Positions 1 to 11,681 of a DNA stretch of 64,000 bases are shown piece after piece. The translations under genes were made by a program, and so were the position numbers. A model generated the notes under the pieces. That model ran no database searches and was not told where the DNA came from. It saw only the letters and a program-made list of their open reading frames with translations. Location: assembly GCA_009823395.1 (NCBI GenBank), contig CM020505.1, positions 3,910,129 to 3,974,128 on the forward strand, written 5' to 3'. The DNA is from Thamnaconus septentrionalis (taxonomy: Eukaryota > Chordata > Actinopteri > Tetraodontiformes > Monacanthidae). Position 1 is the stretch's first letter. Each line of letters begins with the position of its first letter.

Positions 1-738
1 TTGCAGGAAAAGCCACTTTTACTCTTTCACATCCGCGGCGTAAAACGGTAGAAAATTCAAGAAATGCCACTGACTGTTTGTGAATGTGCACGCATTCGTG
101 TCCGCGCATTTATTATCTTCACCGGCACTTGCGCAAATACCGATCTACAAGCATGCAAGTGCACACATACCCGCAATTATCTTCCGCGGTCTCAGTTCTG
201 TGTACTTTGGTGAGTGCGGGCTGCTGCTTAATAAACAAGCAGAGGGGGGGAAAAAAACACTGGCTTGTTTGATTAAAATCCACGCAAACTCTTCCTCTCA
301 TCTAACTAACCGAAGCTGCGGCCGCACAGTGTTTCCCTGCCTCCCTCAATTTGAATCTCAATGCTCGCCCCACTCCGAGCAGCGGCATCTTTAATAAAGG
401 CGGCTGCTTGTCGGTGAGGGTGTCCTGTCTCTAGTGAGATGGTTAATAAAGCCGAGATGTTCTGCCCACATCCAGAGGCTTTGAGAAGGGAGGGCGGAGG
501 GGGATGAAGACTATTATTCAGTCAGGAAAAACAAGGGGCTTTACATACGGGCGCCAGCGCGGCGGAGCAGCGGCGAACCTTCCTCCCTGCTCCTTTTTAA
601 TGTGTTTTTCCCTCCCCGAGTCTAATAGCTTCCCCGGACCCAGACAGCTTCACATTAATTGGCCAAGGAGGCAATGCCAAGACTATTCTGTTCAGGTCCT
701 CCGGCGCTGCCACCGCCAACTCAATATAGACCTTGAAG
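1..738. other. Non-coding stretch, no gene recognised
   Basis: No recognisable exon is visible. A small cluster of about seven CpGs sits near 545-580 inside otherwise ordinary DNA. Open frames at 80-394 and 504-914 on the + strand have no domain, and the second becomes serine-rich only because it runs into the TTC repeat. G and A runs occur at 244-257. Confidence 0.6.
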
Positions 739-777
739 TTTCTTCTTCTTCTCCTTCTTCTTCTTCTCTCTCTCCTT
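739..777. repeat. Imperfect TTC/TCT trinucleotide repeat
   Basis: TTC units interrupted by CTCC and CTCTCTC steps. In one + frame it gives a run of serines and in another a run of leucines, which explains the open frames over it. Confidence 0.85.
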
Positions 778-999
778 CCGTTCCTTCACGTTACCTCCCA
801 TCTCGCGGCTCCTCTTCCCGTTGTCTTTACAAGCCGCTCCACTCTGTGCATGCCAGAATGTTGTTCAATGTTTCCTTTGCCTGCTCCAACCTGTGTGAGA
901 CCCACCGCCACTGATCTTTTCATTATTTTTTTTCGCCCCCGCCCCCACCCGCCTTCAAGCCCTCCACCTTCTTGATCTTTTTTCATCCTCCCCATCTCC

Positions 1000-1215
1000 C
1001 CTTCCGCTCGCCTGTCGCGTGCCTCTCCGTCGCTCCTCGCCGCCTTTGACAAGAGGATTTTAAACAACTCCTCGCAGCTGGCGGCCTCTCGTTGAGACAG
1101 GTGCTCAGCGGGGCATCCGCCGACGTTGGCCTCCACAGGACACGAGCTGGAGAGGCACCACCCCCACCCGCACGACTCCGTTTCCCTTCCAACGGCCACG
1201 GCGCGAAAAAGCCGT
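1000..1215. other. CpG-rich block, possible promoter or regulatory DNA
   Basis: By eye about 25 CpG dinucleotides fall in roughly 215 bases, far denser than the neighbouring sequence. The block lies downstream of a pyrimidine-rich stretch and ends just before a T run at 1250-1264. Open frames on both strands cross it (786-1199 and 983-1246 on the minus strand), but none has a recognisable domain. CpG retention can mean an unmethylated promoter, a first exon or an enhancer; I cannot choose between these. Confidence 0.35.
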
Positions 1216-4200
1216 AAATGAGAGAAAGTCTGTGGTCTTGCTCCATAGATTTTTTTTTTTTTTTATCCCTTCTTATCTCCTTTATTCCTCGCTCTGAATC
1301 ACCGAAGATGCGTCAAATTGAAGCCAAAAGAAAATTGATATGGAGAGCGCCGCTCCTTTTATGTCTTTTGCACCCTCCTGCTACGGCAAATGTCTTAAGC
1401 AGCGTCTCGTCAAATCCTGTGCCAACTCAATGGGAGATTTTTTTTCTTTCCTTCTTACTGTTGGATAACCATTGTCAGAATTGGCAGGGGTTATTTCACA
1501 TTTTAATAGCAGGAGGCGGTTTTTGGATCTGCTGATGGCTTTTGGCATCAGACCAAATGTTTAAGGGTGAACAGAAGCCACTTGGCTGCATCACTAAGTG
1601 GAATTCGAAGACGGTGTGGAGAGGCTACATGTAAACCATTGAAGGGAGGAATAGATGGCCTCACAGCATTTGAATGAAAAATGTCATTGCTTCATTTCAT
1701 TAGATCACCATTTTTAAGAATCTACTAGTGTAATTCTAGTGACTAATTCTAATTTCACGGAATCTTTAAACATTTTTTTGGTCTTTTATTTTTAACAACT
1801 AATTTTTGGTGCTGGAGAGATTGTCTGTGAGGACCTGGCCTGACACGAGGTGTCATGAGGAAATGAAAAATAAAGACATCTCTCCTCCTGCCCTTTGAAA
1901 GATGCCTCACAGGATGTCTAGGCCACTTATTTAGCGAATGACCTCGAGGTTGCCAGAACTCTGTGGAGAGACGAGTAGTAGACTCTGCTCTCTCTGAGTC
2001 ACGGAGTCGGAGATTACTTTTTCTTTTCCCCCCGTCTCTGTTGAGACCCAGTCACATCAACCGTCTTATCAGGATGCTGCCTTGTTTGAGATTACTGCTC
2101 AAATCTGATTAAGCAGCTATTAAATATGTATCACAGCTCAGCCTCGACTCTTCTTGAGCAGAATTCCATTGAAGAGCGTGACCCATTAACCACGATCGTG
2201 TCAAGAAAACAGTGGCCTGGAGTGTAAATTCAGTGAATTTCAGCACCAACCACTGAAAAATGATCCAAAAGTAGTTTCAAATTGCCTTGAGGACTTTTTT
2301 GTTTAGAATTCTTTATGTGACTGACTGGCGTGGGTGTAAAAAAAAATCATCTGCTTGTCAGTATGTTATTTTTCATATTCCAAAGTTATTCTGAAGGACA
2401 AAGCCAACTAAACAGCATCAACAACAGACATCCCAGCTGTCCGCAAACGCTGTACTTACATATTTGCCGTGTGCGTTACGCTCTTCCCCATTGTGCACTT
2501 CTCAAATGAAACAACAACAGTGAGAGGAGTGGCGATATCACTCTGTGAACAAAAAAAACAAAAAACATATGTCAACACGTCAGTCTCTGTCAGCGTCGCC
2601 TCACGTCTGCAGCCTCCCTACAGAGCTCAGGCCGATTAAGGCCATTTATTTTGAAGGACTGCGACACTTAGTTTAGTCACAGGCTACAAGCAGAGACGGG
2701 CAGACGGAGACGGCTATCGATCAGCGCCGGCCTGTCGGAGGTTTTGAGGGAGAAGTTCCCTGGAAAGCGGCGCTAACAAGCTTTGCTGTCCTCCAGTCAC
2801 AGCTTTTGATTCATCAGCGTCGCGGCCGGAGAGGAAGCCGTAAGAGACGCTCCGTGGTGAATGTGCAGTCCGGTTCCACAATCAATAAGAAAAAGGCAGA
2901 AGCAGTTCATTTCTAACAACACGCACCACACACGCACACACGCACACAAACGTCCCCGAGCAAAATCGTTTCCTGAAGTGGAAGCAAGAGAGAGGGGAGC
3001 ATATTGAGATTTAATCAAATATCCTAACACTGCGCCGGAGTATTGACCAGAATTTCAAGGCAGAATTAACAAGAGTTCCTCCCTTGTTAGAAGAAAATGG
3101 ATATTTCAGATGAAGAGGGGTGGCGAGGCAGAGAGAGGGGGAATTTGAAGAAGATTTTGCAGCGCCAGAAGAGATTGAGGCAGTTTTCTCTTCAAGGATA
3201 ACAAACTTCACAGGACGAGCACAGTATGGCAGCAGCAAAAAAAATCTCAGCTCAAGTGTTTTTGTTTTGTTTTTTTTTAATTTAGATATAGGCATAAAGC
3301 CTGTTTGTTTGATAAAAAAAAAAAAGAAATTACTGTTTTGCCAAACACGGTGAATCAATTTTTTTACCACGTCCTAATTATGAACTGGTCCTTAGAGGAA
3401 AGAGTGACTAAAACCCACTTTAATTTTGTCTTTGCAAAGGTTAGAACCCTAATGGAGTAAATACGGCTTCATATAAATATCAATTTTATGAGACCTGAAC
3501 AGAATTTAAAATGAAATCAACCATTTAGGGAATTCTTTAGTTGTTTGTTACTTTGAGGAATGTTTATGTGAGAATTCTCTCTTTTGAAAATTAAACAAAA
3601 AAAAACGAGGTGTACTGAAGAGATGAATGAACAATCCTTGCCCTTATTGAGCATCTTTCATGGAAGATCATTCATCATCATCACAGATATGGAACCCACT
3701 GCTATTTCACAAGTTGGCATAGTTTTATTTGACAGATAGTGTAAATACATCGGCGTGTCAGTGTACTTTATTGTATTTTAACATTTTGGCCTCCAAATGT
3801 TTTATTTCAACAATATGAAAAGTTAAAAGATCAGCGCTCAAGTGGTTGTGAAAATGTGATCTTCTCGTCAAAAGTATTTGAGGTCACAGAATCGTTCATA
3901 CCTAGCCAATGACTGTCGTTGCTGAACAATGTGCTGTTTTGAAAAATCTGAATCAAGTGTCACTCGAATAAACACGTAGGACAACTGTTTACCAAAAGCT
4001 GTCTTTTAAAAGTTCCCCCAATGGTGAAAAAATTGTTTTAAAAGTGAAAAAGTTGTTCAAATAAAACATGAACTGTTTACATCAAGCAAATCCTTGTTCT
4101 AAAATGCAGGAAAGTGAGCTCTCTGAGTTTCATCTTCCAGCATTTATATTGTTTTGCCGTTGCCTGACGATCGTCTTCCACATGAGCGAGGTGTGGTGCA

Positions 4201-4464
4201 TCGGGGGGGACGTGGATGTGTCAGGAAGGAGGACAGGCCCCTAATTAGTTCCTCTCAGTCTCGTGGGAGGGGAAGAGTTCCGTGAGACTGTCCCCACCTC
4301 CTAATGAGCGCACTGGAGACCAGAAAACCCTCCCCAGCTAGACCAGCAGAGCACATTTCCAGCCACTGTATACACCTCCAACCGTCGCTCCCTCAAGGCC
4401 CCCCCCTTTATTTTTTCACCAGCGACGTTCTCTCCCATTTCCTGCAACTCCCCCCTCCCCTCCC
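1216..4464. other. Non-coding AT-rich stretch
   Basis: I see no gene, RNA or named repeat. There is a T run at 1250-1264, a weak CA-rich patch near 2926-2950, and A/T homopolymer runs near 3236-3365. Most frames are short and heavily stopped. Confidence 0.6.
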
Positions 4465-4487
4465 TCCACCACCACCACCACCACCCC
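4465..4487. repeat. CCA trinucleotide microsatellite
   Basis: About seven CCA units. It creates a proline run in the + frame 4304-4810 and a tryptophan or glycine run on the minus strand, so those open frames are artefacts of composition. Confidence 0.9.
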
Positions 4488-4594
4488 AGGTGTTGTGTTC
4501 TGCCACACGGCAGTCTGGTTCTCTCCTCTCCAACAAAAACGAGCCACTCACTGAGTCGGACAAATCTTTTCTTCCCCCCCTGGAGAAACTCAAA

Positions 4595-4626
4595 AACAAA
4601 CAAACAAACACACACACACACACACA
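4595..4626. repeat. AAAC then CA microsatellite
   Basis: Three CAAA units pass directly into about a dozen CA units, ending at CATGCATG. Confidence 0.9.
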
Positions 4627-5119
4627 TGCATGGGAGGAAAAAAAAAGGGCTGACAGTATATTAGAGACCATTCCTCAATTTAATGCCCCATTATTGCCAA
4701 AAAGCGGCGAGCAAGGCATTGATGCACAGCTCCTTGAGCCCCCACAGCGAAGGTCTAGAGACGACAAGACATTTCCTGGATGGCTTTGTGAGATTACAGT
4801 CTCGGTTTGAGGGAGAACTTGCGGGATAAGAATTTGTTGACTTGTTCAACAGAGAAAGTCTGAGAAGGGGGAGAGAAAATAAAGAAGAAGAAACCCTTGT
4901 TCAGTCCAGCCCCCAGCCCTGCTTGCCAGAGATATCTTGGTGGGCTGTGCTATGCTGGGGTTTGATTAAAGAATGCCTCTCATTAAAAGGATCCCTCTAG
5001 TCACTAATCAAAGCAGCGTCGATATCTGGGAATTAGCTTGCCAAACACTCTGGCCCCGCTGTTTTCCACTTGCTGCTTACTGCTTACTGTGTCTTTTCTT
5101 TATCCCTCTCTGCTCTTTG
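4627..5119. other. Non-coding stretch
   Basis: No gene or repeat recognised. It contains ATTA and TTAAT cores near 4965-4985 and a GATATC, but nothing that can be assigned. Confidence 0.55.
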
Positions 5120-5121
5120 GC

Positions 5122-5187
<66 letters not shown>

Positions 5188-5188
5188 C
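5120..5188. repeat. CT dinucleotide microsatellite
   Basis: A long CT run with one G interruption near 5131 and a CC interruption near 5170. It ends in CTCTCTCCAG, which resembles a splice acceptor, but the sequence after it contains no supported exon. The serine/leucine open frames here come from the repeat. Confidence 0.95.
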
Positions 5189-5760
5189 AGCCTGATCCCC
5201 ACTCTGTCCTGTTCGCTGCCGTGCCCGCTCCCGTCCTTTAGAAGAACTCTCACTCCACTTTCTTCTCACCACTCTTTCTTCCCTTTCCTTTCCTTCCAAC
5301 TCCATCCATCTCTTCAGTGCCGCTGTTGGCATTTCTCTGTGTTTTTAACTTGCAAATTAGATGAGGAGGAAGTCCCAGCAGAGGCAAACTGAGGCCAACT
5401 TATGCAACAGTAGTCAGACGGCTACAGAGGCTCCATCAAAGAGAGGGGTCAACTGGTCACCGTGCTACTTTCTTTTTTTTTCAGACGTCTCACTCTGAAA
5501 GTGTAATCCTTGTCTATGGGTTCATTGAATTTTGGCCACGACTCATTAAAGATTTTGCGATGAGAGCCTTACGCAACCAAATCTTACAATTCTTGAAGGA
5601 AATGTCATGTTGGATGTTATTTGCCAAGAAGCCCTTTAGCTCCAATTTTTGGAACGTGTTGGCAACAATGTATTCAGAAGTGTAATTGTTACTTAAAGAT
5701 TGTCCAGCTAGTTAACAGCTAACCGGACGGACTGGGCTGCTTGAGTTGCGGTGCTGTATG
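5189..5760. other. Non-coding, pyrimidine-rich then mixed
   Basis: A C/T-rich flank continues to about 5330, after which the DNA becomes ordinary. No domain or named repeat is seen. Confidence 0.55.
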
Positions 5761-5800
5761 AGCTTTCTTGCCAGCCCTGTCCATTGCTGGCAAGAAAGCT
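5761..5800. repeat. Perfect inverted repeat, 15-bp stem and 10-nt loop
   Basis: The arm AGCTTTCTTGCCAGC at 5761-5775 is exactly complementary to 5786-5800. The loop is CCTGTCCATT and pairing does not continue beyond 15 bp. It lies about 60 bp before a Tc1-like terminus, so it may be transposon debris or a fold-back from template switching. There is too little stem for a normal microRNA precursor. Confidence 0.8.
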
Positions 5801-5857
5801 AACATGGTTCTATATTGATGCATCAGGGTTTAAGATATGTTTTGTAGATTCAGCTGC

Positions 5858-5928
5858 CACAGTATTAGGTACACCTGTTCAACCACTCGACCACCACAGA
5901 TTCCTAATCAACCAGTCATAGGCCATTA
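5858..5928 (+). mobile_element. Tc1-like transposon end, relic
   Basis: The segment begins with TATTAGGTACACCTGTTCAA and continues through a CTAATCAACCAGTCA stretch, which I recognise as the terminal region of a Tc1/mariner-type element widespread in fish. Similarity fades after about 70 bp and no transposase follows, so only the end remains. The name rests on memory of the family. Confidence 0.6.
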
Positions 5929-5993
5929 TTATGTGATTGCCTCAGGAAACCATCTTCCTTCTTTCCCCATTGTAACTCAGGTAGACAACTTAT

Positions 5994-6026
5994 TGTAGCA
6001 TCTTATTTCCATTGCAAGATGCTACA
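5994..6026. repeat. Inverted repeat, 11-bp stem and 11-nt loop
   Basis: TGTAGCATCTT at 5994-6004 pairs exactly with 6016-6026. It is a short fold-back of unknown meaning, 200 bp from the stronger hairpin at 5761. Confidence 0.6.
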
Positions 6027-6346
6027 GCCGATGTCGTTTTACTGATCTGGACTGCAGGCAGCACATCAAACCGCCTGGCGAAATTCCCTGTCATTTCCAG
6101 TAGTTTTTGTAAAATTAAATTCAAATGGCACTACCCTTGTGGCTCTTTATATTTTATCCTTATCCATCAGTCCGTCACTGCCTGACCTTTCTATTGTATT
6201 CAACGTTTTTTAAAATGGGAAGAAAATCCATTCGCTGGCTTTGTATGACGATGCCCTTCACCAACCCCAGATCACAGTGCGCCACCGTAGCCCCCACCGT
6301 CAGCTCCGTCCCCAGCTACGACAATGTTAGACTCACTCTCAGCCTG

Positions 6347-6348
<2 letters not shown>

Positions 6349-6388
<40 letters not shown>
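6349..6388. repeat. CA dinucleotide microsatellite
   Basis: About 20 uninterrupted CA units. They give the TH and VC alternations of the open frames that cross it. Confidence 0.95.
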
Positions 6389-6390
<2 letters not shown>

Positions 6391-7617
6391 GATGATGAGA
6401 GTCGACAAAGAGCCTCATCTCCCGTCGACTGATCTCCGCGTCCTTTTGTGTTGACACTGTTTTTCACGCGGCGCATAAAAAGCTACAAAGGTTTTCTGCT
6501 TCACACTCTGTTGGCTAATTGCATCAAAGCATTTGGAGGCTGTTGTCTCAGCCGCACAGTTTGTACAAGCATCAAAAGCGGAGAGCCCCCGACGCGCGGT
6601 AACCTGTGCCAGATATCATCTCTCCGACAGAGAGCGACGCAAGAAGCCAGCGAGCGGGAGAGAGTGACAGTGGCATTTGTTCGCGCGCCTCCTTCCCACC
6701 TAATCCAGCCTGACAGGGAGGCTATGGTTTTGGCATCACCCTTCCCCGCCACAGTGTTTGAACAAATGTCATCAACCACCTGACTCACCCGTTTATGAAG
6801 AGTAGTATTTCGGTAAATGGTTCAACTTTAAAACTGCTAAAGCACAATTATTATTTATACTGAAGTCTTTAAAGACAATCAGCCATCGAGGGGGGAAGCG
6901 GATGCCCTCTTCTCCTGAGAGTTGCGTTAAGATTGGGACAGTTTCTGCCAAAGGTTGACCTTGTAAGATTGTGCGTGGCTTTCCACGTTTTTAGTCCGTC
7001 CATTCGGCCATGAGACATGATTTATGTGCGAGACGTGAGTGTAAATGTCCTGCCTGTGACCAGCAGACCAAAACAAAACGGACAAAAGCCGAAGGCCAGC
7101 AGAAGCGATTGTTCATCTCCAGCCATGCTCCCTCCTTCAGGGTGTTTCATTTGCTCATTTTGTTGCTCATCTGGTTTGTATACTCTGAATTGCTCTCCAT
7201 TCATAATAAAACTTGTCGATGCAGTGAATGGCTGGCATTGTTTCGGTGAGCTTTAAATTTGCTTCAGAAGAAGAAGCACAGCACCGGGACTCCTAGCCCT
7301 TGAGTGTCACTCTGCTTCACCGCTGTTCTAATTAGTTTTTCACACCAAATAAGACACTGAGTCAAAACCGTGCACTAATTGTACGGCGGAAAGTAACACG
7401 TCTAATTAACATGACGGTTCATTGAGTTTGCGTCCGATTTGTCTGATCACTAGTGGGCGTGACTGGCAGGCCGCGCAATGATCCTGGCTCTGCACCGGTG
7501 GTCTTATGCCTTCCGTTGGGTCAGCAGTGGTATTAAGCACGACTGCCTCCCTCTTTAGTGATAAGGCTTAATCAACACCTGCCCATTAAACATGATTAAA
7601 ATGTATTCATGCACTCA
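6389..7617. other. Non-coding stretch with a modest CpG cluster
   Basis: A CpG-containing patch occurs near 6580-6700 with a GAGCG-rich run. ATTAG/TAATTA cores appear around 7330-7410. No gene or named repeat is recognised. Confidence 0.5.
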
Positions 7618-7690
7618 CCTGTCCAGTTTCTGTTTGTGTTTATGTTGGACGTCGCTTTGGATTAAAGCATCTGCAAAAATGAAATTGTAG
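7618..7690 (+). mobile_element. Decayed SINE/LINE 3' tail
   Basis: The core GTCGCTTTGGATTAAAGCAT, followed by CTGCAAAAATGAA, closely resembles the conserved 3' tail shared by several fish SINEs and their partner LINEs. The body upstream is not recognisable. The assignment is from memory of this motif, not a search. Confidence 0.55.
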
Positions 7691-8364
7691 AATTTTAGAT
7701 TTGTAGAATGTTAGCATGCACGTGTTCTCGGGGGTCTGGCTCAAGGACACTTGAACAGCCACATCCGATCAGACGATAGTGAACATCCCCGTCAACAAGC
7801 TGAGGCCCCTCTATCAGGACGAGATAAGGCCTCTCACCCGTCCAAATGCAGTAAAGGTAAAATAACATTTTAGCACCGCAGAATGGTGAAACAACCTCCT
7901 AACAGCTAAATCGCAGATGTGGTGACCCGTGTGCCGAGCTGATAAGTGGTGGGAGGCGGCTGGCTGGAAATAAAGGACGCCAGAAGAGATAAAGAATGCC
8001 AACGTCGAGGTGCAGAAATGTTGGGGAGTGGCAAATTGTGAGTGTGAATTATTAGTCTGCATGTTGCATATTTATGGAGCAGGCGAAGGCGAAATCCAAG
8101 GAGCAGCAGGGAGAGGTGGACGCAGGACCGGAAATTGGAAGGGAGAGAGTGTCTCTGATGGATGTGACAGCCTGGAGTCACAGATACAAGTGTGGGCAAG
8201 TTCTTCACTAGACTGAGGAGACTAGAAGTGAACCTCTTTCACCTCATTTTTTAATTTAAAAAAAATCTACTGAATAGTTAATGTTCTTTTTTTCTGTATG
8301 TATCTTTACTTTTGTTCACTGTATACAAATCAGAAGAGAAGACAAGTGAAAACGAATCAACAAT
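7691..8364. other. Non-coding stretch
   Basis: Open frames on both strands between 7814 and 8216 have no domain. No repeat is recognised. Confidence 0.5.
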
Positions 8365-8370
8365 TATATA

Positions 8371-8408
<38 letters not shown>
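8365..8408. repeat. TA dinucleotide microsatellite
   Basis: A TA run with one G interruption (TATGTA) near 8375. Confidence 0.95.
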
Positions 8409-8411
<3 letters not shown>

Positions 8412-11114
8412 CCCCATATTTAACAGGTCAAGTTTGGATGACAACTATGAGGTGCAAATCTGAGATTAAACATGTGGAAACCAGAGCGAACAGTTTTAGA
8501 ACATGCCAACCACACTATGTTCCACTGGTCATGTGAGGCTGATGCCACAGCTGATTAAACAAACACAGACCATGTGGCTTGGAAATATATACAAACTCTT
8601 CTCTTGGTCGCCAGGGTGTGCTTGTAGGAGCGTCAGCATTAGAACACTGATCACATTTACGTTACAAAACCTACGTGAATCTTTTGTGTGAACCTAAAGT
8701 GTTGTGTAGATCCTTCAGTGGGGATTTTGTTTTTATTTTGTCTTTTTCATCATCATCATCCTCTTCTTCTTCTTCCAGCAATATTTTCTATTGACCAATT
8801 ACTGTTTATTACTCTGGAGAAATGTGTTAATATATTCTAAATTAAAGTCCTTACCGCTAATTTCTCTTGTTATTGTTTATCGTTTCCATCCCCAGATGAC
8901 TCTTTAAGAGTATCTGGTGCAGTGCAGCAGTTTTTGGGGCAGATCTCCTGCTTCAGTGGTTCTCTGCTGGGAGAGCTGCACTGTTCCCAACAAATTCAAT
9001 AAACTATGTGTAGCTGGAGCATAAAGTAGCACTGGCAACTCTTCAGGGAAATATCTGTTTTGCTGCTTAGTGTTCAAGTGTTCTCATCAACAAGTGCTTT
9101 TCTTTGCGGCTAGTTGCCGGTCTGCTAAATTGGAGGTTGTCTGAGTGGTTCTGAAACTGGAGAGAAGAAAGTGAAAGATTGAAGAGGTATAACAATTGCG
9201 TCTATGTGTTAAGAGTAACAGTAGTTTGGTGGAGTTCAGTTTTATATGTTGAAAGTATGAATATAATAATAAAAACTATGCACCACGGCCCTGTGACCGG
9301 TTTACTGCTCAAAAACGTGTAGTGGCACAATTGCGGTGCGAAATTAGAGCAGCGAGTTCCGTTTGGCTGGAAAACCTCCTGGTTTTAGAGAGGAGCATCT
9401 GGACAATACTGTCCCAGAGGTTTGAACACAGCCAAGTCAGTGAGAGGCCCCCGCTGTGTCTGAAGCCAGAGCACAGAGTGCAGAGGAGAACCCTGTCCAA
9501 AATAACATAGCAGTCACAACATTGGGGTTAATGCACATGTACAGCGTCCTGGGACAGAATTAGGAGGAAAGAAATAAAATAATTCAAACGTGGCATTAAA
9601 AGAAGTCATTATTTTCACAAGTTTGACGAAATGATGGCATGTTCTTGGGTGCCAGTAGATTCACAAGCAGATGTATTGTCAAAATCACGTTATGTCTCCA
9701 ACAAACAAGAATGTCAACACACACACAGAAAAACAAACAAAAAAACAGACAGTTTTGTAAAACATGGTCCATGTCTACACTTGCAGACCACAGAAGCATT
9801 TAGTAGTTAAAATCAGAGTCTGAAGAAATACAGGGACATGGAATGAGGACACGTTGGACCACACTCACTGGGAAGCAGATGCAACCGCTTGTCCCGTTTC
9901 CTGCTCTCTATCTGAGCCCCGATACCAGCGCACCCTGGGGAGAATCTGGAAAAAGACTTTTAAACAAAATCCAATCAGCATGTTGTGTCATTAAAAAAAG
10001 ATTTTCCCAGGTGGCCACTCTGTCAGCCTGCCATCTGTAGTGCACAGCTCTGCACAGTGTACAGTGTAATTTGAAGCAAGCTGTCCCAAACTGGCGCACT
10101 TAACAATGTTTCACATGCATTTTCGCTAATCTCCCAGTAATCATGTCACAGTCAAATTCTACTCTTGAAGAAAATCACTGTGACAATGTATTTGTAAGTC
10201 TTCAAATCAAATCACATAGCAGTCACCCACTTATGGCAGCAATTTTACAAGGATTATATAGCAACTAAAGCTTCTGGGGGTATAGTTGATGCTTGACATA
10301 GACGGTGATAATGACTTCATACATCAGCATCCACCAATGCCTGTCAATGTGTTTCAATGTCAGACAAGATGCCGAAAGAAATGAAAAGGTTTTCATTTTT
10401 CAAACACTAGTTAATTTTCATTGTCAATATACACATAATTAGTGCTGAAGAAGTTTGTAATTACACAAAGGCCAAAGAGCACTTATTATGTTTATGTTAG
10501 TATCTAATTTCATAATTAGCCTTTATGCTGCCACCATTAAATGCAAAGATAAATGAGCAAATTTAGCATCTTTTCTCGTGGTCATCTGGACTTCTCAAGA
10601 ACATTTTACTGGTTTTTCAAAACTAAAGAGACAGCAGGCTGAGATGAGTTGGTAATATAAGCAAAGGTGGCTGCTGCTGAAAGCAGAGTGAAAAAAGAAC
10701 AACATATAATTTCCTGACATGGAGCAAACTGTCAACCGTATTTGGCCCAACCCTTATTAAGAGGACCGGCGTCAGCCCTGTCTCAGAGCGTGATGGGTGG
10801 GTTGCTGTCTGAGGAAAATACATCAGATAGAAGTTGATCCAGCAATGCCCCTGCCGCAGCTCTTCACTGTGTCACAACCCTCTGGCTTCAAAAACCTAAT
10901 GAGCCACTTTTACCAGATAGAACAGACAACACGTCACACACCAAAAAACAAATATATGTTGTTAAAATGGCATTTCATCTAGTATACAGTGTGCATTTAT
11001 ACCAAGGCTTTGGCACAGCAAGAAAAAGAAATTACACAATCCGCCATCCAAATGCTGCGGTGGTTAATTTATCCCACCTTACTTTCACTTTGGCAGGTGG
11101 CAAGATTGTTTTCC
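8409..11114. other. Non-coding stretch
   Basis: There is a CAT/CTT pyrimidine tract at 8748-8777 ending in CTTCCAG. It looks like a splice acceptor, but the sequence after it does not code convincingly. Otherwise the DNA is AT-rich and unique, with no gene or named repeat that I can see. Confidence 0.5.
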
Positions 11115-11151
11115 ATGTGTGTGTGTGAGTGTGTGTGCATGTGTGTGTGTT
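11115..11151. repeat. GT microsatellite, interrupted
   Basis: GT runs separated by GA and CA steps. Confidence 0.85.
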
Positions 11152-11286
11152 TAACGATATCCTAAAACCGTCCGAGCTGCAGGAATTTTAAATTGACTCA
11201 GGAAATTCAGTGTCCATCAGCCAACTGTGTCGTAACTGAGAAAGTTTTCACAGTCTTTATAACCGAGGGCACATGAAACTGCCTCG

Positions 11287-11677
11287 AACTCGCCCAGTGT
11301 GTAAGATTTAGAAGTTATGGCAGGAGAGCATATTGCAAACTATATTATAGTTAATTCCTTTTTTTTGTTTGTTTGTTTGTTTATTTGTTTTCTTGATCTC
11401 ACAGTTTTATACTACCAGCTGGGATCAAGATCACGTGACTCCAGACAGATCCACCTTCTGGACCACTGCAGATACTTGGAGATGCAGGCTGCCTCCCTGA
11501 AGATGGCTTTGATTCTTATGTCAATAGAAGTGTTTTGTTTTTTTGTTTTTTTATTAACAAATGAAAGCTCAAGCAGTTTATGTTTTGTGAAACTCTGTAG
11601 ATAAAATGCAGATTTATTTTCCATTGTACGGTGATACGTCCCTGTAAATGTTCCAATGTTCCACACTGGGCCTTTAA
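11287..11677. mobile_element. Short inverted-repeat DNA element (MITE-like), copy 1
   Basis: The left end carries CGCCCAGTGTGTAAGATTTA and the right end carries CCACACTGGGCCTTTAA, which pair as terminal inverted repeats (CCAGTGTG against CACACTGG plus flanking bases). No transposase is present. A GTTT microsatellite lies inside at about 11363-11390. The phrase GTGAAACTCTGTAGATAAA near 11588 is one I associate with a common fish non-autonomous family. The left end has lost its outer TTAAAG. Confidence 0.6.
11363..11392. repeat. GTTT tetranucleotide repeat
   Basis: About six GTTT units with one ATTT variant, inside the inverted-repeat element. Confidence 0.8.
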
Positions 11678-11681
11678 AAGA

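Noticed and set aside
4304..4810. 168-codon + frame with a proline run and CA-coded Thr-His run
   Set aside because: Its length comes from CCA and CA microsatellites and C-rich DNA. No domain is present and the opposite strand is open for the same reason.
4973..5392. 139-codon + frame over the CT array
   Set aside because: The Ser/Leu run is a direct translation of the CT repeat.
5761..5800. MicroRNA precursor
   Set aside because: The stem is only 15 bp and perfect, shorter than a usable precursor, and no known mature sequence is present.
8748..8777. Pyrimidine tract ending in CTTCCAG
   Set aside because: Made by CAT/CTT simple repeats; no coding sequence follows.
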